From the NCBI GenBank assembly GCA_045123075.1, contig JBGVIJ010000075.1, positions 1-64,000 on the forward strand: DNA of 64,000 nucleotides, read 5' to 3'. The stretch is from JAHHUH01 sp045123075. GTDB taxonomy: Bacteria; Bacillota; Negativicutes; Acidaminococcales; Acidaminococcaceae. Of the stretch, positions 26,312 through 34,484 are shown one piece after another. The position numbers and the translations under genes are program-made. The notes under the pieces were generated by a model. That model had not been told where the DNA came from. It saw nothing but the letters and a program-made list of their open reading frames with translations, and did not search any database. The stretch's first letter is position 1. Every line of letters begins with the position of its first letter.

Positions 26312-27370
26312 ATGAGAGAATACAATTACAATAAAATTTACGATGAACTTTTAACTCCTGAAATTGTTAGATTGCTGACTAAGATTCATGAATTTAAAGG
26401 CGAGCAAAATTTGTTTATTAAAGCTAAGAGTGATGTATTAACTCAACTGGTTGAAATTGCTAAAATTCAAAGTACGGAAGCGTCAAATAAAATTGAAGGC
26501 ATTTATACTTCTGATGAACGTCTGAAAAAAATTGTCCATGATAAAACAAAACCTCAAACGCGTAATGAAAGAGAGATTGCCGGTTATCGTGATGTTTTGG
26601 CTACCATTCATGAAAATCACGATTATATTCCGTTAAAATCCACAATGATTTTGCAGTTGCACAGAGATTTATACAAATTTAGTGGTATGAATTTTGGTGG
26701 GGCTTATAAAACAAGTAATAATATAATTTCAGAAAGAGATGCACAAGGAAATGAAACAATCCGCTTTCAACCTGTAGATGCTTGGGAAGCTGCTCCTTCT
26801 ATCGAAGCCGCTTGTAAAGCATTTGATGATGCTCTTAAAAATGATGAGCAAGACCCTTTGCTTCTTATACCGATGTTTATTTTAGACTTCTTATGTATTC
26901 ATCCTTTTAACGATGGCAATGGCAGAATGAGTAGACTTTTAACATTATTGCTCTTGTATCGTGCAGGGTACATTGTTGGCAAGTACATTAGTATTGAAAA
27001 ATTAATTGAACAGTCTAAAGAAACATATTATGAAACTTTACAACAAAGTTCCTGTGATTGGCACGAAGAGGCTAACGATTATCTTCCTTTTGTACGCTAT
27101 ACCTTAGGCGTTATTGTGGCAGCTTATCGAGATTTTAGTACAAGAGTTGAAATTTTGTCTGTAAAAGAAATTAGTAAACCCAAACGTATTCAAGAAATTA
27201 TTAAAACTACTATTGGGAAAATAACAAAAACTGAATTGATTAATAAATGTCCTGATATCAGTCAGACCACAATTCAAAGGACATTAAATGATTTACTGAA
27301 ACAAGGTTTGATTATAAAACATGGTGGCGGACGTTATACCACTTACTCTTGGAATTGGGAGAACGATTAA
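26312..27370 (+). CDS. Fic family protein with inhibitory motif and C-terminal winged helix
   Basis: The 352-residue protein has the Fic catalytic motif HPFNDGNGRMSR with His197. Fic enzymes transfer AMP, or sometimes other groups, from nucleotides to target proteins. An autoinhibitory motif of the form [S/T]xxxE[G/N] is present upstream as SNKIEG (58-63), marking a class II Fic that represses itself. The C-terminal part (about 290-352) is a winged-helix-like segment (SQTTIQRTLNDLLKQGLII). It opens the type I restriction operon, one base before hsdM, and could bind the inverted repeat upstream of its own gene. Target unknown. Confidence 0.92.
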   Translation: MREYNYNKIYDELLTPEIVRLLTKIHEFKGEQNLFIKAKSDVLTQLVEIAKIQSTEASNKIEGIYTSDERLKKIVHDKTKPQTRNEREIAGYRDVLATIHENHDYIPLKSTMILQLHRDLYKFSGMNFGGAYKTSNNIISERDAQGNETIRFQPVDAWEAAPSIEAACKAFDDALKNDEQDPLLLIPMFILDFLCIHPFNDGNGRMSRLLTLLLLYRAGYIVGKYISIEKLIEQSKETYYETLQQSSCDWHEEANDYLPFVRYTLGVIVAAYRDFSTRVEILSVKEISKPKRIQEIIKTTIGKITKTELINKCPDISQTTIQRTLNDLLKQGLIIKHGGGRYTTYSWNWEND

Positions 27371-27371
27371 A

Positions 27372-28877
27372 ATGATTACTGGCGAATTGAAAAATAAAAT
27401 TGACGGATTATGGGATATCTTTGCAGCCGGAGGATTAGTTAATCCTTTAGATGTTATTGAGCAAATTACATACTTGATGTTCATTCATGATTTGGATGAA
27501 GTTGATAACCGTCGTGCGAAAGAAAGTGCCATGCTTGGTTTGCCGTACCAAAGCATGTTTGCAGAAACTGTTGTTATCAACGAGCGCGAAGTGGATGGTA
27601 GACAATTAAAATGGAGCGTATTCCACGATTATCCTGCGGGTAAGATGTATTCCGTAATGCAAGAGTACGTGTTCCCTTTTATCAAACAATTACATGGCGA
27701 TAAGAACAGCGCATACTCCAAGTATATGGACGATGCAATTTTTAAATTGCCCACACCATTACTGCTTTCTAAAGTTGTAACCACTTTGGACGAAATTTAT
27801 ACCCAAATGGCGCAACTTCAAGATAGTGATATTCGTGGTGATGTTTACGAATATTTGCTCTCTAAAATTTCTCAATCTGGTCGTAACGGACAGTTCCGCA
27901 CTCCGCGTCACATTATCAAAATGATTGTAGACCTTATGCGTCCCAATCCTGATGATGTGATTTGTGACCCTGCTTGTGGTACCAGTGGCTTCCTTGTGGC
28001 GGCAGGGGAATATTTAAAAGAAAACCATAAAGAAGAAATCTTCTTCAATAAACAAAAGAAAGACCACTACATGAATGGTTTGTTCCACGGTTACGATATG
28101 GATAGAACCATGCTCCGTATTGGGGCTATGAATATGATGACTCACGGTGTTGAAAATCCTTTCATTGAATACCGTGACAGTCTTTCTGATCAAAACCCTG
28201 ACAGAAATAAATATTCCTTAATTTTGGCGAACCCTCCGTTCAAAGGAAGTTTGGATAATGATATTGTTTCTGTTGATTTGCTTAAGATGTGCAAGACTAA
28301 AAAGACAGAGCTTCTTTTCTTGGCACTCTTTATAAAAATGTTGAGAGTTGGCGGTCGTTGTGCTTGCATTGTTCCCGACGGCGTACTCTTTGGTTCTTCT
28401 AATGCTCACAAAGCTATTCGCCAAGAACTTATCGAAGGCAACCGTTTGGAAGCAGTTATTTCCATGCCTTCCGGTGTGTTTAAACCTTACGCTGGTGTAT
28501 CTACCGGTATTTTAATCTTTACCAAAACTGGACACGGTGGCACTGATAAAGTTTGGTTCTACGATATGCAGGCAGATGGTCTGAGCCTTGATGACAAACG
28601 CACTGCCATTAACGATAACGATATCCCTGATATTATTGCTCGCTTCCATAATTTGGCAGGTGAAGCAGAGCGTGCTCGCACAGAAAAATCCTTCTTCGTA
28701 AATGTAGAAGAAATTATCGAAAATGGTTATGACCTTTCCATCAACAAATATAAAAAAGTTGAATATGTACCTGTGGAGTATCCGCCTATTGAACAAATCA
28801 TGGCGGAATTGCACGAATTGGAAATGGAAATTACCAAAGGTTTGGCAGAATTAGAGGAGATGCTTGAAAATGACTGA
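27372..28877 (+). CDS. hsdM: Type I restriction-modification DNA methyltransferase subunit
   Basis: HsdM methylates adenine N6 as part of the M2S or R2M2S complex. The 501-residue protein has an N-terminal helical HsdM_N domain (about 5-135), the AdoMet motif DPACGTSGFLVAAGEYL and the catalytic motif ANPPFKGS. ATG 27372 lies one base after the Fic stop; an upstream in-frame TTG would overlap Fic and is less likely. Codon use resembles the chromosome core. Its end overlaps the AlbA_2 gene by 8 bases, so the genes are translationally coupled. Confidence 0.95.
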   Translation: MITGELKNKIDGLWDIFAAGGLVNPLDVIEQITYLMFIHDLDEVDNRRAKESAMLGLPYQSMFAETVVINEREVDGRQLKWSVFHDYPAGKMYSVMQEYVFPFIKQLHGDKNSAYSKYMDDAIFKLPTPLLLSKVVTTLDEIYTQMAQLQDSDIRGDVYEYLLSKISQSGRNGQFRTPRHIIKMIVDLMRPNPDDVICDPACGTSGFLVAAGEYLKENHKEEIFFNKQKKDHYMNGLFHGYDMDRTMLRIGAMNMMTHGVENPFIEYRDSLSDQNPDRNKYSLILANPPFKGSLDNDIVSVDLLKMCKTKKTELLFLALFIKMLRVGGRCACIVPDGVLFGSSNAHKAIRQELIEGNRLEAVISMPSGVFKPYAGVSTGILIFTKTGHGGTDKVWFYDMQADGLSLDDKRTAINDNDIPDIIARFHNLAGEAERARTEKSFFVNVEEIIENGYDLSINKYKKVEYVPVEYPPIEQIMAELHELEMEITKGLAELEEMLEND

Positions 28878-30414
28878 TAAATTATTATTAGGCGAATCCG
28901 TAAATGTTGAATATAAAGAAACTGTGCCAGAAAAGAGTATTAAATATATGAAAACCGTTGTAGCTTTTGCTAACGGTAAAGGTGGCACTCTTGTTTTTGG
29001 TGTGGAAGATGGCACTATGAAAGTAGTTGGCATTGATAGAGACGAATTGTTTACTACTATGGATGCCATTACCAATGCTATTATGGATAGTTGCGAACCT
29101 GTAATAGTTCCAAATATATATGTAAGGAATATTGATGATAAGTATGTTGTAGTTGTAGAAGTGGAAGCAGGAAATCAAACCCCTTATTGTATAAAATCTT
29201 TGGGTATCGAAAAGGGCACTTTCATTCGTGTTGGTGGTACTACTCGCTTGGCGGAACTGCACACGATTCAAGAACTTATTTTACAAAAAACAAATAGGTA
29301 TTATGACAATGTTCCTGCCCGTGGTAAGGTTTTAACTGAAAAAGAAGTTGAGCAAGCTTGCCGAGAATTTACTGAATACGCAAAAGAAAATTGCGATACA
29401 GAAGAAGAAAAGAATAAAATTAGACCGCTTACTAAAAATAAATTGCAAGAGTGGGGCTTGTTACATGAACTTGATGGAGAGCTTGTTCCGAGTATAGGTT
29501 TATGTCTTTTGCTGGATATTCCTGTGAATGGCATACGTTCTATGGTTAGGTGTGCAATTTTTAGGGGAACGGATAAGGCAATTTTTTTAGATAGCAAAGA
29601 TTATGAAGGCAGATTATACAAACAAATTGATGATGCCTATGATTTTGTGTTACGCAATATTCGTGTTGGTGCAGAAATTGTTGGTATTCAAAGAAAAGAT
29701 GTCTACGAACTTCCTCTTGGTAGTATTCGTGAAGCAATCTGCAATGCAGTATGTCATCGTAGTTATTTAGAAGATGATGATGTAAAAGTTGCTTTGTATG
29801 ATGATAGATTAGAAATTACTTCTCCTGGGGGACTTTTCAAAGGTGTTACTTTAGAGAAAATTAGAGAAGGGTTTTCTAAAACTCGTAATCGTGGTATTGC
29901 TAATATGCTTTCATATATGAGGGTAATTGAAAGTTGGGGAAGTGGTATTCCTAGAATTTTGCGTGAATGTAAAGAAAAAGGTTTGCCTGAACCGATGGTA
30001 GGGGAAAACGAAGATTATGTTATTGTTCAAATTTTTAGAGATGATTATTATAATACTCCTAAATCATCCGATAAAACTTCCGGTAACACCCAAGAAACTA
30101 CCCGAACATCCGATAAAACTTCCGATAACACTCAAGAAACTACCCAATCATCCGATAAAACTTCCGATAATCGCTTAAAGCTTGATAGAGTATATAATGG
30201 AAGAGTGTTAAGTGAATATGAAAAAGGTATCTTGAATTTGATTTTTGATACGCCAACTGCTAGTAAAGATGAGATGGCGGTAGTTTTAAAAATGACTATT
30301 GGCGAAGTGAAGTATTATCTCCAAAAACTTAAAAATAGCGGTTTAGTAAAACGTGAGGGTGCCAATAAAAATGGTAAGTGGATTGTAAATGAAGAATTGC
30401 TTGTTAAAGAGTAA
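28870..30414 (+). CDS. AlbA_2 (Schlafen-like) domain ATP-binding protein, COG2865 type
   Basis: The 514-residue protein has an N-terminal AlbA_2 putative nucleic-acid-binding domain (about 5-130: SVNVEYKETVPEKSIKYMKT, VAFANGKGGTLVFGVED). A HATPase-like domain follows (about 270-390: REAICNAVCHRSYLEDDD, ESWGSGIPRIL). A Ser/Thr/Asp-rich linker made of 14-residue repeats leads to a C-terminal winged helix. Such proteins are common next to type I and other defence genes, but their role is not settled. It lies between hsdM and hsdS and overlaps hsdM, so it belongs to the operon. Confidence 0.85.
   Translation: MTDKLLLGESVNVEYKETVPEKSIKYMKTVVAFANGKGGTLVFGVEDGTMKVVGIDRDELFTTMDAITNAIMDSCEPVIVPNIYVRNIDDKYVVVVEVEAGNQTPYCIKSLGIEKGTFIRVGGTTRLAELHTIQELILQKTNRYYDNVPARGKVLTEKEVEQACREFTEYAKENCDTEEEKNKIRPLTKNKLQEWGLLHELDGELVPSIGLCLLLDIPVNGIRSMVRCAIFRGTDKAIFLDSKDYEGRLYKQIDDAYDFVLRNIRVGAEIVGIQRKDVYELPLGSIREAICNAVCHRSYLEDDDVKVALYDDRLEITSPGGLFKGVTLEKIREGFSKTRNRGIANMLSYMRVIESWGSGIPRILRECKEKGLPEPMVGENEDYVIVQIFRDDYYNTPKSSDKTSGNTQETTRTSDKTSDNTQETTQSSDKTSDNRLKLDRVYNGRVLSEYEKGILNLIFDTPTASKDEMAVVLKMTIGEVKYYLQKLKNSGLVKREGANKNGKWIVNEELLVKE
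30064..30174 (+). repeat. In-frame 42-bp tandem repeat in the AlbA_2 gene linker
   Basis: Two full 42-base units (30064-30105, 30106-30147) and a 27-base partial unit (30148-30174) encode copies of a 14-residue motif, SDKTSxNTQETT. The unit is a multiple of three, so copy changes would alter linker length without a frameshift. Confidence 0.92.
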
Positions 30415-30427
30415 CGCATAAAATTTA

Positions 30428-30477
30428 GTTGCCGAGAAATTCTTGGCAACTGTTTCCAAACTGGAAACAGTTGCCAA
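30428..30477. promoter_or_regulatory. Overlapping inverted repeats between the AlbA_2 and hsdS genes
   Basis: A 16-bp perfect inverted repeat TTGGCAACTGTTTCCA / TGGAAACAGTTGCCAA (30443-30458, 30462-30477) has a 3-base loop. Its left arm also pairs with GTTGCCGAG (30428-30436), so two hairpins exclude each other. No T-run follows. The function could be attenuation of hsdS, or the sequence may be a coding relic. Confidence 0.6.
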
Positions 30478-30517
30478 AATCACAGCAGAGATAGAAAAGT
30501 AGGAGGATGTTGTGATA

Positions 30518-31519
30518 ATGAAGTTTTCAGAAGTGCTTACGATAGTAAATGGTAAAAATCAAAGGAATGTTGAGAATCCAAATGGACGATACCCTATTTA
30601 TGGTAGTGGGGGCGTAATGGGATATGCTGATAAATACTTATGTGAGGCAGAAACTGTTATAATTGGAAGAAAAGGGAGTATCAATAATCCTATATACGTT
30701 AAAGAACCTTTTTGGAATGTGGATACTGCGTTTGGATTGGTAGCGGATAAGACTGTTCTTATGCCTAAATATTTATATTATTTTTGTGTTAAGTTTGATT
30801 TTAATAAACTGAATACTACAGTTACAATTCCTAGTCTTACAAAAGCTAATTTGCTGAATATAGAAATGAATTTGCCAACAATAGAAGAGCAAACAGTAAT
30901 AGTAAATAAGTTAGATAAAATAGCAAACATAATTGACATACGCAAACAACAACTCCAAAAATTGGATGAGCTTGTTAAAGCAAAGTTCGTCGAGATGTTT
31001 AGTGGAAAAGAATATCCCATATACAAATGGAATGATGTTTTTGTAACCACAACAGGAAAATTAGATTCGAATGCAATGGAAGAAAATGGTAGATATCCAT
31101 TTTTTACATGTGCTAAAGAGATTTACAGGATAAATGACTATGCTTTTGACCAAGAAGCTTTGTTGTTGGCTGGTAATAATGCGGCTGGGAAATATGACGT
31201 TAAATATTACAAAGGTAGATTTAATGCGTATCAAAGGACTTATGTTCTTTCTTTAAAAGGTAATTGGGTATATTCTCTGTTTAAATATCAGTTGGAAGAT
31301 AAATTATTGTATTTACAACAGCAATCTTTAGGCGGTCTTACTAAATATCTAACACTAAAAATTTTAGGGGAGTTGGAGTTTATAGTGCCTCCCTTAAATG
31401 AGCAAAATCAATTTGCGTATTTTGTAGAACAAATCGATAAATCAAAATTGAACGTGCAAAAGAGTTTAGAACAACTGGAAATGTTGAAGAACGCTTTAAT
31501 GCAAAAGTATTTTGGGTGA
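30518..31519 (+). CDS. hsdS: Type I restriction-modification specificity subunit
   Basis: HsdS selects the bipartite DNA target. The 333-residue protein has two target-recognition domains, one starting KFSEVLTIVNGK with NPNGRYPIYGSGGVMGYAD and one starting YKWNDVFVTTTGKLD with ENGRYPFFTCA. Each is followed by a conserved helical spacer (PTIEEQTVIVNKLDKIANII and PPLNEQNQFAYFVEQIDKSK). ATG 30518 is 11 bases from AGGAGG; GTG 30512 is 5 bases from it and cannot be excluded. Its codons are much richer in A and T than those of hsdM. No second hsdS copy or recombinase is seen. Confidence 0.92.
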   Translation: MKFSEVLTIVNGKNQRNVENPNGRYPIYGSGGVMGYADKYLCEAETVIIGRKGSINNPIYVKEPFWNVDTAFGLVADKTVLMPKYLYYFCVKFDFNKLNTTVTIPSLTKANLLNIEMNLPTIEEQTVIVNKLDKIANIIDIRKQQLQKLDELVKAKFVEMFSGKEYPIYKWNDVFVTTTGKLDSNAMEENGRYPFFTCAKEIYRINDYAFDQEALLLAGNNAAGKYDVKYYKGRFNAYQRTYVLSLKGNWVYSLFKYQLEDKLLYLQQQSLGGLTKYLTLKILGELEFIVPPLNEQNQFAYFVEQIDKSKLNVQKSLEQLEMLKNALMQKYFG

Positions 31520-31532
31520 GGTGAAGTGTTGG

Positions 31533-32291
31533 TTGAAATGGAAACTAAATGCTAAAGAATTATATAGTGTTTGTGATGCCAGAGGAACTTCTAAGGAAAT
31601 AAAAACGTGCTGGGATAGAAGAAATCCGTTATATAAATTTTTTAATATGGAAGATAAACGTATCGAAAAGCTAAAGTGGAGGCAGAAATACATTTTAATT
31701 AGTATATGTTTATTGGTGTCGGGAATGATATGTTTAATACTATCATTTTTGTTATTTGATTTAGGCAACAGTGATTTGGGTAATTGGTGGTCAAATGCGT
31801 TGATGTCATTGGGGACTGGCTTATTTACTGGTTGGACTTTATACGTTTTGTCTAATATTAGAATGCGTTGTGAAATTGATATTAATCAAAGGTTGGCTGA
31901 CGTAGATGTTTTATATAACTTGGGAAAAAAGGTATATGATATAAAATTTTTTTACATCACGTATAATATATTGCCGGCGGAATTTAAGGAGGAATGTAAT
32001 CATAATGAGGAGTTTAATTCTGCTTTTATAGCGGCATATGATTATGTTGAGAATATGCCTAGATTAGGTAATAGAAAGGTTTTGAAAACTAAATTTGCTT
32101 TTGATTATGATGAAGCAAAAGATAAGTTAGAAAAAATGTCAACCGAGATAACACATGAGTTGTCTTATAAAGATGTTCGCGAATATTTAAAAGAGATTAT
32201 TAAAATGATAGAAAAGTCATACGCGAAAGTTGAAGAATATAAAAAAGAGTGTGAAACCGAAAAAAATATAATTAAAAAAGTTCCGTTCTGA
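31533..32291 (+). CDS. Hypothetical two-TM membrane protein in the type I operon
   Basis: No family is recognised. About 250 residues: a basic N-terminal stretch, two hydrophobic helices (about residues 53-77 and 88-108, ILISICLLVSGMICLILSFL and LMSLGTGLFTGWTLYVL), then a charged, mostly helical cytosolic part with a Lys/Glu-rich end. The start is uncertain: TTG 31533 follows a GAGGTG site, a TTG at 31512 would overlap hsdS, and ATG 31647 lacks a ribosome site. Codons are A/T-rich. The layout of two TM helices plus a soluble domain is common for membrane-acting defence effectors, but that is only an inference. Confidence 0.6.
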   Translation: MKWKLNAKELYSVCDARGTSKEIKTCWDRRNPLYKFFNMEDKRIEKLKWRQKYILISICLLVSGMICLILSFLLFDLGNSDLGNWWSNALMSLGTGLFTGWTLYVLSNIRMRCEIDINQRLADVDVLYNLGKKVYDIKFFYITYNILPAEFKEECNHNEEFNSAFIAAYDYVENMPRLGNRKVLKTKFAFDYDEAKDKLEKMSTEITHELSYKDVREYLKEIIKMIEKSYAKVEEYKKECETEKNIIKKVPF

Positions 32292-32314
32292 AATTTTTTA
32301 TGGAGGCTTTATTT

Positions 32315-33289
32315 ATGGACTGGAAGGAAGAATTTGTGGCAATCCTTGCCAGAAAAGAAGAAAATGCTTTGCAAAAAGCTTTATGTATGAAAAGACCTAA
32401 TTTGCCTAGATTCTTATATAGATATCGTCCGTTAGAGTCACAAAGAAATTTTGATAATGTGTTGAGTGAAATTAAAGAAGCAAAGATTTATTTAGCGAAT
32501 CCTAAAGATTTTAATGATCCATTTGAAGGTTGTTCTATTTTAAGGAAAGAAGATATAAAAGGGTCAGAAGAACTTAAAATAGCATATATTAAAATGTTTA
32601 ATGAGTTTATTCCAAATGAGATACTAAGTAATATTTTTGAAAAAGATAATTGGATAGAATTGTTCAACTCATATATGGCAGAGAGAATAAATGAGATAGA
32701 TGGAGTTCCTATTGAAGATGCTCGGAAACAAGTAGAGGTAATGAGTTGGAAGGCATTTGAAGCTATAAATAAGAAGATTAATGAAACAATACAGTGTTAT
32801 GTTAGGATTGCTTGCTTTACAGAAAGTCATATAAATTTACCTATGTGGAATCATTATGCTGATTCTCATCAAGGGATTTGTTTGGAGTATGATTTGACAA
32901 GCATAAATGATAAATATATCGTAGATAGAATGTTTCCTGTGTTGTATAAATTTGCTTTGCCAAATGGTGTAGAAACATATTTAAACAGAACTGTGAATGT
33001 GAATAATTTGGCAGAATATATGCTAGTGCATAAGTTGAAAGATTGGGAATATGAAAAAGAATGGAGACTTATTTTAAGTCTATATAATTGGCATTTTACA
33101 GAGGAAAGTATATCGCCTAAAGATTTAGAATGTGGGAAAATACTAGACTTTGTAAAACCATCTAAAATATATATGGGATATAGGATTGGCAAAGCTTGTG
33201 AGGAGTTAATTAGAAGTGTTGGTGAAGAATGCAACATAGAAGTATATAAAATGGAAAAAACAGAATATGGGTTACGACCTGGATGTTGA
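32315..33289 (+). CDS. DUF2971 domain protein
   Basis: The 324-residue protein matches the DUF2971 pattern: an N-terminal FLYRYRPLESQRNFDNVLSE, then IYLANPKDFNDPFEG, CFTESHINLPMWNHYADSHQ and a C-terminal WRLILSLYN segment. The domain occurs in many accessory and defence-linked genes and its biochemistry is not established. ATG 32315 is 8 bases after GGAGG; the ATG at 32300 overlaps that site and is unlikely. It lies between the two-TM gene and abiH, reads in the same direction, and has A/T-rich codons like its neighbours. Confidence 0.85.
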   Translation: MDWKEEFVAILARKEENALQKALCMKRPNLPRFLYRYRPLESQRNFDNVLSEIKEAKIYLANPKDFNDPFEGCSILRKEDIKGSEELKIAYIKMFNEFIPNEILSNIFEKDNWIELFNSYMAERINEIDGVPIEDARKQVEVMSWKAFEAINKKINETIQCYVRIACFTESHINLPMWNHYADSHQGICLEYDLTSINDKYIVDRMFPVLYKFALPNGVETYLNRTVNVNNLAEYMLVHKLKDWEYEKEWRLILSLYNWHFTEESISPKDLECGKILDFVKPSKIYMGYRIGKACEELIRSVGEECNIEVYKMEKTEYGLRPGC

Positions 33290-33302
33290 GGGGTGAGTCG
33301 GT

Positions 33303-34442
33303 TTGAATATTACTTTTTTGATTGGTAATGGGTTTGATATAAATTTAGGTTTGAAAACATCTTTTAGTGATTTTTTAAAAGAGTATAAGAAACCACGAGT
33401 AGAAGATTCTGGTGTTATTAAAAATTTTAAATTGGATTTCTTGAAAGATGAAAATCTTTGGTCAGATGCAGAAATGGCTTTTGGGAAAATAACTGATGAT
33501 TTTTATTCTGCAAAAATGACAGATAAAGATTTTAGTGATTGTCATATTGATTTTTGCGAGCGTTTAGGTGAGTATTTAGAGAAGCAAGAGAATAGACTAA
33601 AAATAGAAGAAAACAAATTTCATTTAGATTTCAGTTCGGCAATAATGAATCCTACAATTGGGTTATCTAAATTAGCTGCCGCAAACATAGAAATGCGTAT
33701 GAGTCCTTATGGAGCAGTTAATATCTTTAATTTTGTATCTTTCAATTATACTCGTACCATAGATAGGTTCGTAAAAAGAATACAGAACACAGCAATGCTT
33801 AACGGACCAATGCATGTTCGTAGCGAAGGTGGTATATTGATACATGTTCACGGATATACCGATTCTGAAATGATGTTAGGAGTTAGTAATGAGTCACAGA
33901 TTTCCAATAAAACTTTATTTGAGAATCAATATTATAAATCGCAGTTAATTAAGCCATTATGGAATGCTTTAAATGAAAACGGAGTAGATGAAGCTACATA
34001 TGAGTTGATTAAAAGAAGTGATTTGATATACATATATGGTATGTCCTTGGGAGAAACTGATTCCCTGTGGTGGGAAAGAATTGGTGACTTGTTATTTCAA
34101 AATCCAAGTCTAATAGTTGTCATTTATGTGCATAAAAGTTTTTCTCAGAACCTTGTAGAAAGAGACAAGATTATATTTAGAGAAAGTAAAAAAGATGAAT
34201 TTCTTAGATTTGCTGAGTTAAGTGATGATACTAAGGAACAAATCAAGAAAAGAGTATATATTACTTTTGATAATATTTTTAGTTGTTTACAAAATTTGGA
34301 GGTACAAGAGAAAATGATGGAAGTAAAAAGAATGGAAAAAGAAGTTCTTGATACTCAGGTAACGGAAGCTCTTGTAGAAACGGCAAAGAAATTAAAAGGT
34401 GCAGGTAAAGATGTATTTTCAAATATAGGCAGTAAAATATAA
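33303..34442 (+). CDS. AbiH family abortive infection protein
   Basis: The 379-residue protein begins NITFLIGNGFDINLGLKTSF, the hallmark of AbiH, and has FVSFNYTRTID, HVHGYTDSEMMLGVSN and IYIYGMSLGETDSLWW. AbiH from lactococci blocks phage growth by abortive infection; the mechanism is not defined, and the N-terminal GNGFD loop suggests a nucleotide-binding fold. The start is TTG 33303 after an AGGGGTGAG site. It follows the DUF2971 gene by 13 bases and precedes hsdR by 42. Codons are A/T-rich. It probably adds a second line of defence to the restriction operon. Confidence 0.88.
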   Translation: MNITFLIGNGFDINLGLKTSFSDFLKEYKKPRVEDSGVIKNFKLDFLKDENLWSDAEMAFGKITDDFYSAKMTDKDFSDCHIDFCERLGEYLEKQENRLKIEENKFHLDFSSAIMNPTIGLSKLAAANIEMRMSPYGAVNIFNFVSFNYTRTIDRFVKRIQNTAMLNGPMHVRSEGGILIHVHGYTDSEMMLGVSNESQISNKTLFENQYYKSQLIKPLWNALNENGVDEATYELIKRSDLIYIYGMSLGETDSLWWERIGDLLFQNPSLIVVIYVHKSFSQNLVERDKIIFRESKKDEFLRFAELSDDTKEQIKKRVYITFDNIFSCLQNLEVQEKMMEVKRMEKEVLDTQVTEALVETAKKLKGAGKDVFSNIGSKI

Positions 34443-34484
34443 AAAGTTTCTCGTTAAGCAGTACCTTTGAAAGTAGTGAGCAGT

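Noticed and set aside
30064..30174. Possible CRISPR-like repeat array
   Set aside because: The 42-bp units abut without spacers and are in frame within a coding region, so they are protein repeats.
30518..31519. Phase-variable hsdS by inversion
   Set aside because: No second hsdS copy, inverted TRD segment or site-specific recombinase is present near the gene.
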